Below are positions 23,227 through 31,981 of a DNA stretch of 32,090 bases, piece after piece. Under the pieces are notes generated by a model, which was given only the letters and a program-made list of their open reading frames with translations, ran no database searches and was not told the DNA's origin. This DNA is from Bacteroidales bacterium. Lineage in GTDB: Bacteria > Bacteroidota > Bacteroidia > Bacteroidales > F082. The DNA lies in contig JAGCFU010000008.1 in the NCBI GenBank assembly GCA_017649945.1, forward strand, positions 1-32,090, in the 5' to 3' direction. Within the stretch, counting starts at the first letter, position 1; the number at the start of each line of letters is the position of its first letter. A program made the translations under genes and the position numbers.

Positions 23227-24648
23227 TCATATCGGTGCGACAAGATGCACGAAAAAGCCGACATCCCCGAGCCCGTTCACACCATACTCCAAACGTAAAA
23301 CCTTGTCGTAATATGTTACAAAGTCGATACCTATACCGGTGCCGTATATCCACTCGTTAGCCAACCTTGTGTGGAAACCATCAGGCACCATTACATCCCA
23401 AGTATATGCGAAATCGAAGAACAGGTTAGCGTAGAACGCCAAGTGTATCTTACCGAACTTATCATTTCTGATACCCGGGATATGTTTCGTGACAGGTCTT
23501 AATATTGCGAATTTCAGGTTATGTTTGAAAAGCGCATAGTTCAAGGCGTCCACAACATATAGGTCATAAGTCCTGACGTAGTCGTTGCCGTATCCGAGGC
23601 CTTGGGACAAAAAATAAGGTGCCGTCCTACGGTCCGAGACTTTTGTGGTGACGTTTGATGCCCAATAGAACCTGCCTGTTATAGGCGTATACCAGTCAGC
23701 CGTGATTTTCTGATAGAAAATATCCGGCGAATAGTCGAACAGACCGAGTCCCATTTTCGTGAGCTCCAGTTCCAGATAATGACCGTCGAGTGGATAGTTC
23801 TGGTCGTCGCGGTAGTCATTCTTGAAAACCAACGACAGGATAAAGTACTGGAAACGTGAGCCGCCAAGATTTCCGAAATCGGCATTCAGACTTTTGATGC
23901 TGTCGTTGAACTTTCTGTCCTCATATCGCAACTGCAGCAACAGCTTGTTACGGTATCCGAATCTGTAATAAGGCATCACGGATGCATAAAAAGACTTATG
24001 AGCATAGTCATCGTCACCTTTGAAGTAAGTTATCTTATCATCCTTGGTGATGTACGGCACTTCTCTGTTGCGTGTATATCCTGTAGATATCTCCATTCCA
24101 AGATGTTGTCTGCGTGTAAGATACGGTATATCATACGTGACACCGAACACCTGGTTGTAACCGCCGATTATCGTAAGGATAAGCTTATGCTTTCGTCCCC
24201 ACATATTGTAATACAGTATGTTGAAACCATAGCTCAGTCGTGTAGCATCTTCCGCCTCATACCAAGATTTCAGGTTTCTGTCGGCATACAGGAAATAAGG
24301 CATCGGCCAAAGATACCATCGTTCCTGCATTTCGATCACCAGCACTTTACCATTAGCAACATCAGCATCATCCGACCATTCAAAATCGACGAAATTGAAC
24401 AAAGATGCATTGAGAAGGTTCTCACGACTTTGTTTGATGGTTTCATTTTTCATCAGATCCTGAGTGTCTTTAAGATAGATGGTATCGCCTTCACGAAACA
24501 ACAACTCCCTGTAAATGGTTGACGGTTTGGTGATTTTGTTGCCTTGAAAATCAATCTTTGAGATTATGATATAGTCTTCACTTCCCTGTTGTGCAAACGT
24601 CACAGCAGACACCAGCAAAAACAATATGGCAAGCAAACTCCTCTTCAT
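23227..24648 (-). CDS. BamA/TamA-family outer-membrane protein
   Basis: A 473-residue exported Omp85-type protein. Signal peptide 1-19 (LVSAVTFAQ); one POTRA-like domain (about 28-110; IIISKIDFQGNKITKPSTIYREL, SLFNFVDFEW); then a barrel to the C-terminus (FFVHLVAPI) with many aromatic strands. Only one POTRA distinguishes it from BamA (five) encoded at 17953-20610. The role of this small group is not known. The ATG at 24646-24648 overlaps the rsgA stop by one base (TGATG); an in-frame TTG at 24651 is less likely. Confidence 0.82.
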   Translation of the reverse strand: MKRSLLAILFLLVSAVTFAQQGSEDYIIISKIDFQGNKITKPSTIYRELLFREGDTIYLKDTQDLMKNETIKQSRENLLNASLFNFVDFEWSDDADVANGKVLVIEMQERWYLWPMPYFLYADRNLKSWYEAEDATRLSYGFNILYYNMWGRKHKLILTIIGGYNQVFGVTYDIPYLTRRQHLGMEISTGYTRNREVPYITKDDKITYFKGDDDYAHKSFYASVMPYYRFGYRNKLLLQLRYEDRKFNDSIKSLNADFGNLGGSRFQYFILSLVFKNDYRDDQNYPLDGHYLELELTKMGLGLFDYSPDIFYQKITADWYTPITGRFYWASNVTTKVSDRRTAPYFLSQGLGYGNDYVRTYDLYVVDALNYALFKHNLKFAILRPVTKHIPGIRNDKFGKIHLAFYANLFFDFAYTWDVMVPDGFHTRLANEWIYGTGIGIDFVTYYDKVLRLEYGVNGLGDVGFFVHLVAPI

Positions 24649-25556
24649 CAATCATCCATCATGTTGCAATAATTCTCATAACGCCATCCGGCTATCACGT
24701 GTTGTTCCACGGCGCTCTTTATTGCGCAATGAGGTTCATGCAGATGTGTGCAGTTATTGAACCGGCACTCATACATCAGTGCGCGCATCTCAGGGAAACG
24801 TTGTGCCAGGGTCTCTTTCTCCATGTCAAAGAGTGCGAACTCTTTAATTCCCGGAGTGTCGATGATATAGCCTCCGAAACCAAGTTGATACATCTGAGCG
24901 AACGTCGTTGTATGCTTACCTTTTTCGTGAACTTCCGATATCTCGCCGACACGAATGTTAAGATTCGGGTCAAGTCTGTTAACCAGAGCCGACTTCCCCA
25001 CTCCCGAATGTCCCGAGAACATGCTCATCTTATCTTTCATAAGAGATTTCAGTCTCTCACAGTTGTATCCGGTCTTAGCTGAAATCACAAATGATTGGTA
25101 ACCGATGCCGTTATACACTTTCATGAGTTCTTCAGCCAAGGCATTCTGTTCGTCGTTGTACAAGTCACATTTGTTGAACACTATAATCACCGGTATGTGA
25201 TAAGCCTCCGCTGTCACTGTAAACCTGTCGATAAAACCAGTAGAAGTCCTTGGTTGCGCTATTGTAGCCACAAGTATAGCCTGGTCGACGTTTGCCGCGA
25301 TGATGTGTGATTCTTTTGAGAGATTCACCGATTTACGTACTATCACATTGGTGCGTGGCAGTATCTTGTCGATGACGCAAGTATCCTTGTCACGTTCTTT
25401 CTCATAGTTCACTAGATCACCCACAGCCACCGGGTTAGTGGTACGCAGACCATCCAAGCGTATCTTGCCTCTCAGACGGCATTGCGACACCGTTCCGGCG
25501 TCATCTCTGACGTCGTACCAGCTTCCGGTTGATTTAATAACTCTTCCTATCGGCAT
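24648..25556 (-). CDS. rsgA: Ribosome small-subunit-dependent GTPase A
   Basis: A 302-residue circularly permuted GTPase that assists late 30S assembly. Order: OB-fold N-terminus (1-80), G4 NKCD (128-131), G1 GHSGVGKS (182-189), G3 DTPG (233-236), then a zinc knuckle C264-x4-C269-x-H271-x5-C277. The start at 25556 (MPIGRVIKSTGSW) is fixed by the promoter: an ATG at 25580 would lie inside the -7 element. It heads the operon rsgA, TamA-like, nadK. The leader is about 16 nt and carries a palindrome. Confidence 0.95.
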   Translation of the reverse strand: MPIGRVIKSTGSWYDVRDDAGTVSQCRLRGKIRLDGLRTTNPVAVGDLVNYEKERDKDTCVIDKILPRTNVIVRKSVNLSKESHIIAANVDQAILVATIAQPRTSTGFIDRFTVTAEAYHIPVIIVFNKCDLYNDEQNALAEELMKVYNGIGYQSFVISAKTGYNCERLKSLMKDKMSMFSGHSGVGKSALVNRLDPNLNIRVGEISEVHEKGKHTTTFAQMYQLGFGGYIIDTPGIKEFALFDMEKETLAQRFPEMRALMYECRFNNCTHLHEPHCAIKSAVEQHVIAGWRYENYCNMMDD

Positions 25557-25560
25557 CTTT

Positions 25561-25578
25561 GCAACAAAAATTTGTTGC
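25561..25578. promoter_or_regulatory. Palindrome at the rsgA transcription start
   Basis: GCAACAAA-AA-TTTGTTGC is an 8-bp perfect inverted repeat with a 2-base centre. It shares its last base with the -7 TTTG and covers the predicted start and the first bases of the leader. It could be an operator for a repressor or a short hairpin in the 5' end of the mRNA. Confidence 0.4.
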
Positions 25579-25610
25579 AAAGGTACAGTTTTTTATTGAA
25601 TTACAGCAAA
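25578..25610 (-). promoter_or_regulatory. rsgA promoter
   Basis: TTTG (25607-25610), 21 bases, TACCTTTG (25578-25585) on the minus strand: a good Bacteroidota promoter. The predicted start is near 25573. Confidence 0.65.
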
Positions 25611-25615
25611 AAACA

Positions 25616-26716
25616 TCACAACTTTTGATAACGTTTTCCCGGCAATGCTGTCACGACGCCGTCAAACTCCAGCGAAAGCAGTATTGACGCGATTTTCGAT
25701 GGCGACAAATCCGTTCCGACGATAATGTCATCAAGATGAATAACATTGCTTTTTTCAAAAACATCCATCACTTTTTTCTCTTCTTCACTGAAATCACGGA
25801 ACAAACGCATTTGTTTTGCAACCACTTTAGTGTCGACATCCCAACGCATGATGTATCTGATATCCGCTGCGCCAGTCAAGAGGTTGGCTTTGTTTGCCTT
25901 GATGAGGCGGTTACATCCCTCGCTATACATATCCCTGACTCTGCCTGGTATTGCGAATACTTCACGGTCGTAGGAATTCGCTATCTCCGCCGTTATCATC
26001 GCGCCGCCTTTGAGTGCGCTTTCCACGACAATCAAACAGTCGACCATTCCGGCTACGATACGGTTGCGTTGCGGAAAATTCTCCCTATCCGGCAATGTCC
26101 CGCTTATGAATTCAGTTAATATACCTCCTTTCTCTAACATATTTATTGACAATTTCCTATTTTCCGCCGGGTAAACAGTTTGCATTCCGTGTCCCAGCAC
26201 GCCCACGGTAGCAAGATCATATTTTATAGCGGCTCTGTGCGCCATAGCATCGACGCCATACGCCAAGCCACTGACCACCAATACATTATCATCTACCAGT
26301 TCTTCGATTATCTTTTCGGTAGCATACCTGCCATAATCAGTAATATTACGTGTCCCGACCACTCCGACGACTTTCGCAGCATTCAAATCGGCATTGCCTT
26401 TGTAATAAAGCATCATTGGGCTGTCGTGACAATGCTGAAGCCGCTTAGGATAGTCAGCATCAAGATAAAAAAGCGTCCTGATACCGTGCTTTTCAGCAAA
26501 ACACACCTCTTCTTCGGCACGTAGCATGACATCTTTAGAAAAAATGCTGTTCACGATGTTTTCAGTTATCCCACTGATTTGCATCAAGGCTTTTCTCGTC
26601 TCACAAAACACCGCTTCGGCGCCACCACAGTAGGCCACCAACTTCTTACCGTTTACGTCTCCAATACCCGAAACAAGAGTAAGAGCGATTTCATATAGTT
26701 TTTGATCATTTGTCAT
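25616..26716 (-). CDS. dprA: DNA-processing protein DprA
   Basis: A 366-residue DprA/Smf protein that loads RecA on incoming single-stranded DNA during transformation. An N-terminal helical part (1-75) is followed by a Rossmann-like domain (about 110-290; VGVVGTRNITDYGRYATEKI, SGLAYGVDAMAHRAAI, GHGMQTVYPAENR, RNRIVAGMVDCLIVVESALKGGAMITAEIA, FAIPGRV..EGCNRLIK) and a C-terminal winged-helix-like part (about 300-366). All core motifs are present, so it should be active, though competence is unproven. A TAATTTTG element ends 4 nt before its ATG, which predicts a leaderless mRNA. It is divergent from the glycosyltransferase at 26850. Confidence 0.95.
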   Translation of the reverse strand: MTNDQKLYEIALTLVSGIGDVNGKKLVAYCGGAEAVFCETRKALMQISGITENIVNSIFSKDVMLRAEEEVCFAEKHGIRTLFYLDADYPKRLQHCHDSPMMLYYKGNADLNAAKVVGVVGTRNITDYGRYATEKIIEELVDDNVLVVSGLAYGVDAMAHRAAIKYDLATVGVLGHGMQTVYPAENRKLSINMLEKGGILTEFISGTLPDRENFPQRNRIVAGMVDCLIVVESALKGGAMITAEIANSYDREVFAIPGRVRDMYSEGCNRLIKANKANLLTGAADIRYIMRWDVDTKVVAKQMRLFRDFSEEEKKVMDVFEKSNVIHLDDIIVGTDLSPSKIASILLSLEFDGVVTALPGKRYQKL

Positions 26717-26720
26717 GATG

Positions 26721-26728
26721 CAAAATTA
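26721..26728 (-). promoter_or_regulatory. Possible -7 element of a leaderless dprA mRNA
   Basis: The minus strand reads TAATTTTGCATCATG; TAnnTTTG is at 26721-26728, exactly 4 nt before the ATG. A -33 box at normal spacing is not seen. It has the same spacing as the element before the flavin reductase gene. Confidence 0.4.
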
Positions 26729-26770
26729 CGCATAATTTCAATACGTTTTCATTCAATTTTACGCAAACTG

Positions 26771-26788
26771 TGTTAATTTTTATTAACA
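26771..26788. promoter_or_regulatory. Inverted repeat between divergent genes
   Basis: TGTTAAT-TTTT-ATTAACA: 7-bp arms and a 4-bp centre, in the middle of the dprA/glycosyltransferase gap. It is AT-rich and could be chance, but the position suits an operator for both genes. Confidence 0.3.
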
Positions 26789-26824
26789 TTTTCATAAAGC
26801 GAATCTCGCTATTGGTAAAATCAT

Positions 26825-26832
26825 TATCTTTG
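26825..26832 (+). promoter_or_regulatory. -7 element of the glycosyltransferase-lgt operon
   Basis: TATCTTTG then CA. Transcription should start near 26837, leaving only about 13 nt before the TTG start codon. The -33 box is not clear. Confidence 0.5.
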
Positions 26833-26849
26833 CAAAAAAATATAATGTT

Positions 26850-27932
26850 TTGGGAAAGAAGATTCTAATATGTCCGTTAAACTGGGGATTGGGTCACGCA
26901 ACTCGTTGTGTACCAATCATTAACGCCTTAATAGATCAAGGCCATAAGATTATTATTGCCGCTGACAAAGGTCCTTTGGCTTTTCTTCAAAAAGCGTTCC
27001 CAAACCTTGAATTCATTGAATTTCCAGGATTCGACCCGGTTTACAGCAGGTCAAACAGCCAGGTTCTCAAGATGATGACGTTGTTTCCGAAGGCTTTGAG
27101 AGCTTTCTGGAAAGACCACAAAACCGTTGAATCCATTGTGAAAAGTCACAATATCGACATAGTGATTTCCGACAACCGGTTCGGCTGCTGGAGCAACTAC
27201 GTATACTCGGTGTTTATCACGCATCAACTGCACATCAGAGTCCCGAAAATGCTGCATTGGACCACTCCTATTATTAATATGTTCAACAACAGCTACATCA
27301 GGAAATATGATGAGGTATGGATTCCGGACAATGAGTTTGAGCCTTCACTTGCAGGAAAGTTGTCACGTCCGGCCACTAAACGTCCAAGAGCATCATACAT
27401 CGGTTATTTGAGCCGTTTTAAATTTGACAAACAAGGAGATGCAAAAAAAACAAACAAATATCTCGTGATTCTTTCGGGACCTGAGCCACAACGCACCATA
27501 TTTGAAGACATGGTACTGAAGCAGGCAGAAAAAATCAAAGACAATGTACTGATTCTCAGGGCAAAACCCGAGTCAAGCGACCTCTTGAGAGACGTTCCTC
27601 AGAATGTCAGCATGTTCAACCATGTAGACGACGAGATGTTCGTGCAGCTCGTAAACAGTGCCGAACATATCATATGCCGCGGAGGCTATTCATCGTTGAT
27701 GGACCTCGTAAGGCTGAACAGAACGGCTTATCTCGTGCCTACTCCAGGGCAGACAGAGCAGGAATATCTTGCGAGACATCTCAAACAAGACGGCTGTTTC
27801 AACTGGTGCAAACAATCTGATTTTCAATTAGATAAAGTTTCAACATCAAAAATTTCCATCAAGGAGAAATACAACGACAACGAGAGTCTTATTGATGATT
27901 TCATTCAAATTTGGACAGAAAACTTGAATTAA
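26850..27932 (+). CDS. GT-B glycosyltransferase (MurG-like)
   Basis: A 360-residue cytosolic glycosyltransferase of the MurG/GT28-like type. The N-terminal motif ILICPLNWGLGHATRCVPI (about 5-23) binds the acceptor side, and the C-terminal motif CRGGYSSLMDLVRLN..LVPTPGQTEQEYLARHL (about 274-310) binds the nucleotide sugar. Donor and acceptor are unknown. The conserved N-terminus leaves no in-frame ATG: the start must be the TTG at 26850. The only nearby ATG (26845-26847) is out of frame and encodes MFWERRF then stop; one more T in the TTTT run would join it to the gene. lgt starts 1 nt after its stop. Confidence 0.88.
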   Translation: MGKKILICPLNWGLGHATRCVPIINALIDQGHKIIIAADKGPLAFLQKAFPNLEFIEFPGFDPVYSRSNSQVLKMMTLFPKALRAFWKDHKTVESIVKSHNIDIVISDNRFGCWSNYVYSVFITHQLHIRVPKMLHWTTPIINMFNNSYIRKYDEVWIPDNEFEPSLAGKLSRPATKRPRASYIGYLSRFKFDKQGDAKKTNKYLVILSGPEPQRTIFEDMVLKQAEKIKDNVLILRAKPESSDLLRDVPQNVSMFNHVDDEMFVQLVNSAEHIICRGGYSSLMDLVRLNRTAYLVPTPGQTEQEYLARHLKQDGCFNWCKQSDFQLDKVSTSKISIKEKYNDNESLIDDFIQIWTENLN

Positions 27933-27933
27933 A

Positions 27934-28770
27934 ATGATATTAGATTACATTGTTTGGGACGTCAACCCGTATATTTTCAAATTTCCGGAAGGCTTTCCGA
28001 TTCTTGGAGGGCATCCGGTGGCATGGTACGGCCTGCTTTGGGCCATGGTGTTCGTAGTGGGTTACTACATCATGCGCAAGGTGTATCGCAAGGAAAAACT
28101 CAGCGACGAACTTCTTGACAAGCTCACCATTTACATGTTGATTTTCAGCATATTAGGCGCTCGTCTTGGACATTGCCTATTTTATGAGCCAGGATATTAT
28201 CTTGCCAATCCGGAGAAGTTTTTGTTCATCTGGGAAGGCGGTCTTGCAAGTCACGGAGGCGCCATAGGCATCTTGATCGGACTTCTGATTTATGCAAAAA
28301 AAGTGAAGAAATCGTATCTTTGGATTCTCGACAGAATTGTGATTCCAACTTCAATCGGAGGTGCCTTCATACGCATCGGAAACCTGATGAATTCTGAGAT
28401 TTACGGCTATGAGACTACGCTTCCGTGGGGTTTCAAATTCGTACGCGATTGGGCTCCCGGCACCCCTCTTGACGTCATCCCGGCATGCCACCCGACACAA
28501 ATTTACGAGGCTTTGGTATGCGTCATTGTGTTTGTGGTGCTGATGTATCTGTATTTCAGGAAAGACACGGCATATAAACACCCGGGATTCTTCTTCGGGT
28601 TGTTCTGCACCGCCATCTTCGGTTCAAGAATACTCATCGAGTTCATAAAACAGCCGCAAGTGGAATTTGAGAGTTCCATGACACTCGACATGGGACAATG
28701 GCTGAGCATCCCATTTGTTATTGCCGGAATTTTCTTTATAGTGAGAAGCTACAAACAAGTTAGGAGTTAA
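27934..28770 (+). CDS. lgt: Prolipoprotein diacylglyceryl transferase
   Basis: The 278-residue inner-membrane enzyme moves diacylglycerol from phosphatidylglycerol to the lipobox Cys of prelipoproteins. Family residues present: H107 in SHGGAIG, R147-x-GNLMNSE (R147, N150, E155) and R232. GARLGH (75-80) and HPTQIYEA are standard. About seven membrane helices are predicted. It is in an operon with the glycosyltransferase (1-nt gap). The C-terminal codons and the stop form one arm of the hairpin at 28759-28785. Confidence 0.95.
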   Translation: MILDYIVWDVNPYIFKFPEGFPILGGHPVAWYGLLWAMVFVVGYYIMRKVYRKEKLSDELLDKLTIYMLIFSILGARLGHCLFYEPGYYLANPEKFLFIWEGGLASHGGAIGILIGLLIYAKKVKKSYLWILDRIVIPTSIGGAFIRIGNLMNSEIYGYETTLPWGFKFVRDWAPGTPLDVIPACHPTQIYEALVCVIVFVVLMYLYFRKDTAYKHPGFFFGLFCTAIFGSRILIEFIKQPQVEFESSMTLDMGQWLSIPFVIAGIFFIVRSYKQVRS

Positions 28771-28785
28771 AAGTTAACTCCTAAC
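28759..28785. terminator. Hairpin between convergent lgt and DUF2723 genes
   Basis: GTTAGGAGTTAA (28759-28770) pairs perfectly with 28774-28785; the loop is AAG. It includes the lgt stop and ends 3 nt before the DUF2723 stop (28789-28791). No T tract of normal length follows on either strand, so it may end transcription weakly, block the opposing transcripts or protect 3' ends. Confidence 0.5.
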
Positions 28786-28788
28786 TGA

Positions 28789-31700
28789 TTAAAGGTACGC
28801 CAAGAAATAGTCAATATAATCATTAACTATTTGGTCAAGTTCCTGTTGGATATCGTAGCGACGGTTGCGTTTCGCGGTGTCGGCCATCGTGTTGACCAAT
28901 GACAAGGCCTCGTGGATGTTTTCCTTGTAATATTCAACGAATTTAGGCTTCAATGTCTTGAAATAACGCAGTTCGTCGGTGGCGTTGGCTGCTATCTTCT
29001 GCAATACGGCATCACCTTTCTCCATCTCGCCTGATTTATAATACAGTTCAGGGAAATAGCCCTCGTAATAGAAACCGTAAGGCAGCTTCTCATCCGGGAA
29101 CAACTCCTGGCATCTGTCCATAACCGCAACGGCTTCCTCATATCTTTCGCGATTCACAAGTGCTTGAGCAAGACGCATATACGCCATCTTGATAAATGAT
29201 ATGTTACGTACACTTTCAGGGTCCACTGTGACACCAGGTTCGTTGAGACGGCCCCAGCGCGAATCCTTTACAAGGAAATCATACGAGCCGTCGATGAAGA
29301 CGCCACCGGCATTTTTATAATATTCCGGAGCAAGCACTGGCATGAAACGATACGAAAGGCCTTGCTGATGCAGATATTTGTCGATTCCAAGAATATTGGA
29401 TATATCGTTCAAGCTTGTGAAATACACGCATCTCTCCCAATTATTAGTAGCCATGAAATCGAGGAGCATGAGCTCGTTTTTCGTAAGATACTGAACCTTG
29501 TCGGCGATAGTCCACACGATTTCGTCAACGATCTGGTCTTTCATATTCTCAGGAACGATGCCGTTAGCGACCACTTTCTCCTTATCGACAGTTATTTTCA
29601 GTTTTCTTGTAGGCAAATAGTTAATTTTCTTGCCCGACATATCTGTAGCCTTGGTGCGAGGATCGTCGCTTCTCACGAAATCGATGGCATCCTTGAGTTC
29701 CACTGGTCCTGCGATCACTTCCTGAATATAAACAGGCTCGTTAACGCCATTGTTATACTGCTCAGGTGTCAGCGAAAGCGGCAGTTTTTCTGAGTTGTAA
29801 ATCTTTCTGCCCATCTGATGCACATACCAATAACCTGACGAAAGCATGAAATTGCACACGCGAACGTCGGTACGGTAGCCTTCCACCTCCTGGACATACC
29901 ACAACGGGAAAGTATCATTGTCGCCACGCGTGAAAATCACTGAGTTTTCAGGCAGAGCCATGAGATAATTCTTACCCCAGTCGAGGGCTGAAGTCTTGCC
30001 GGAACGGTTATGACCTTCCCAGCCTTGTTCAGCCATGAGAATCGGTACACAAAGGCATAATGCTGCTGCGATTTTAGTCGCAACGCCTTGATTATTAATC
30101 ACTTTCTGCAATCCTTCAATTACACCGAGCACTCCGAAGCCCATCCATATTGCGAAAGCGTAGAAAGCACCGGCATATGAATAGTCACGTTCACGAGGCT
30201 GATATGGTGTCTGGTTGAGGTACATTATGATAGCTATACCTGTCATGAAGAACAGCAGGAACACCACCCAGCAGTTTTTGGGGTCTTTCTTGAGTTGATA
30301 GAACAGTCCGACGAGGCCGAGTATCAGAGGCAGGAAGTAAAACTCGGTATGAGCTGCGCTCTGCATGGTGCGAGGCAGGTCTTTCTGGCTTCCAAGTCGC
30401 GGATTATCGATGAATCCGATGCCGCTGACCCAGTTTCCGTGCTCAAGTTCGCCCTGTCCTTCTGTATCATTCTGACGGCCGACAAAGTTCCACATGAAAT
30501 AGCGCCAGAACATCCAACCACATTGATAATCAAGGAAGAATCGGATATTTTGACCGAATGTCGGAATCATCACACGTTCAGTAGAGCCGTCGCCACGTCT
30601 TTGCGTTGTGACACGCATGTTAGATTTGTCGATATAACGCTCGTAGACGTTAGTGAAAGTCTTTTTAGAGCCGTTCCACATACGAGGGAAAATCGTCTGG
30701 ACGTTGTCATCATAGATATATTCTCCGGGGTTTTTCGCTATTTCGACATATTTACCCTTATTGTGGTCCTTATAATAAATAGGTGTACCCTCAGTCATAT
30801 CGTATGGTTTTGCCATATAATAAGGTCCGTAAAGCAGAGGCCAACTGCCATATTGCTCACGTTTCAGATATGAGAGCATCGAGATGGCGTCTTTCGGCTC
30901 ATTTTCATTAATAGGGGTATTCGCATTGGCACGAATCACAAGCATGAAGAACGAAGAATAACCGATAAGGATGAACATGAACGACAAGATTATCGTGTTC
31001 CAAATCGGTTTGTTTGTCTTGTTTGTATACCATAATCCCCAGACTATCAAGGCGATAATCAGGATGAAATAGAATATCGTGCCGAAGTTAAACGGAGCTC
31101 CGATGGTGTTCACGAAGAACAATTCAAAGTCGCCTGCCAGCGAAACGATAGCAGGAATTAGTATCACTTGGATAAATCCTGTAATCAGCACTGAGATGAT
31201 GCCTGCCCATATAAATCCCTTCCAAGAGAATTTGTATTTCTTGAAATAAACGATATATGTAATTGCAGGAATCGTCAGCAAATTCAGCAGGTGAACACCG
31301 ATTGAAAGACCTATGATATAGGCTATGAAAATAATCCAGCGATAATGGTTTGGTTGGTCTGCGACTTGTTCCCATTTGAGGATTGCCCAGAATGTTATGG
31401 CTGTAAGCAGCGACGACATTGCATAGACCTCGCCTTCCACAGCGTTAAACCAGAATGAATCGGTGAATGTGTAAGACAACGCACCGATTGCTGAAGCTGC
31501 CAGCACCGCAAAATCACTGAGTTTCAACTTCTGCGCGAGCATGGATATCGTCCAGAACAGGAACAATATCGTGAAACTCGAGCATAGGCACGACATGATG
31601 TTAATCATCATTGCCACCTTGGTGACGTCACCGAAGGCGAACAGAGAGAAGAAACGTCCGATGAGCTGGAAAGTAGGTGCTCCCGGAGGGTGTCCCACCT

Positions 31701-31836
31701 GCAACTTATTTGCCGTAGAAATATACTCGCCACAGTCCCACCAGCTTACAGTAGGCTCCATGGTCAAAAAGTAGACGATTGTCGCTATGGCGAAAATGGC
31801 CCATCCAACAATGTTGTTAAGCTTTTTAAAATTCAT
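28789..31836 (-). CDS. DUF2723 membrane protein, probably a GT-C-like transferase
   Basis: A 1015-residue membrane protein of the DUF2723 family, large and typical of Bacteroidota. The start ATG at 31834-31836 (MNFKKLNNIVGW) is preferred to a TTG 15 nt upstream. About 10-12 membrane helices lie between residues 10 and 610, beginning WAIFAIATIVYFLTM. Just after helix 1 is EPTVSWWDCGEYI, whose Asp-Cys-Gly-Glu lies in the place of the catalytic acidic residue in GT-C enzymes, followed by GHPPGAPTFQLIGRFF. The C-terminal 300 residues are soluble, with a helical, tetratricopeptide-like part at the end (AYMRLAQALVNRERYEEAVAVMDRCQELF). It may transfer sugar to proteins or lipids; unproven. Confidence 0.85.
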   Translation of the reverse strand: MNFKKLNNIVGWAIFAIATIVYFLTMEPTVSWWDCGEYISTANKLQVGHPPGAPTFQLIGRFFSLFAFGDVTKVAMMINIMSCLCSSFTILFLFWTISMLAQKLKLSDFAVLAASAIGALSYTFTDSFWFNAVEGEVYAMSSLLTAITFWAILKWEQVADQPNHYRWIIFIAYIIGLSIGVHLLNLLTIPAITYIVYFKKYKFSWKGFIWAGIISVLITGFIQVILIPAIVSLAGDFELFFVNTIGAPFNFGTIFYFILIIALIVWGLWYTNKTNKPIWNTIILSFMFILIGYSSFFMLVIRANANTPINENEPKDAISMLSYLKREQYGSWPLLYGPYYMAKPYDMTEGTPIYYKDHNKGKYVEIAKNPGEYIYDDNVQTIFPRMWNGSKKTFTNVYERYIDKSNMRVTTQRRGDGSTERVMIPTFGQNIRFFLDYQCGWMFWRYFMWNFVGRQNDTEGQGELEHGNWVSGIGFIDNPRLGSQKDLPRTMQSAAHTEFYFLPLILGLVGLFYQLKKDPKNCWVVFLLFFMTGIAIIMYLNQTPYQPRERDYSYAGAFYAFAIWMGFGVLGVIEGLQKVINNQGVATKIAAALCLCVPILMAEQGWEGHNRSGKTSALDWGKNYLMALPENSVIFTRGDNDTFPLWYVQEVEGYRTDVRVCNFMLSSGYWYVHQMGRKIYNSEKLPLSLTPEQYNNGVNEPVYIQEVIAGPVELKDAIDFVRSDDPRTKATDMSGKKINYLPTRKLKITVDKEKVVANGIVPENMKDQIVDEIVWTIADKVQYLTKNELMLLDFMATNNWERCVYFTSLNDISNILGIDKYLHQQGLSYRFMPVLAPEYYKNAGGVFIDGSYDFLVKDSRWGRLNEPGVTVDPESVRNISFIKMAYMRLAQALVNRERYEEAVAVMDRCQELFPDEKLPYGFYYEGYFPELYYKSGEMEKGDAVLQKIAANATDELRYFKTLKPKFVEYYKENIHEALSLVNTMADTAKRNRRYDIQQELDQIVNDYIDYFLAYL

Positions 31837-31859
31837 TTTTTCTTTTTTCAATTAAACTG

Positions 31860-31867
31860 CAAAGATA
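31860..31867 (-). promoter_or_regulatory. -7 element of the DUF2723 gene
   Basis: TATCTTTG then CAG on the minus strand. No -33 TTG at 19-21 bases. The leader to the ATG is about 20 nt. Confidence 0.5.
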
Positions 31868-31931
31868 GATAAAAATTGTTAATCCATGTCTATTTTTTGG
31901 TTTTTAAATATTTTTTTTGGCAAAAATGATT

Positions 31932-31957
31932 TTGTATTGAATTTTTTTATATTTTTG
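31932..31957 (+). promoter_or_regulatory. tRNA-Gln promoter
   Basis: TATTTTTG (31950-31957) then C matches TAnnTTTG. A TTTG lies 15 bases upstream (31931-31934), shorter than the usual 19-21. The transcript would start near 31962, about 20 nt before the tRNA. Confidence 0.5.
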
Positions 31958-31981
31958 CACCCGCATTCAGAATTGGAATGA

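Noticed and set aside
26850..26852. Annotating the glycosyltransferase from the ATG at 26845
   Set aside because: That ATG is out of frame and stops after seven codons; the conserved N-terminus needs the TTG at 26850 in the given sequence.
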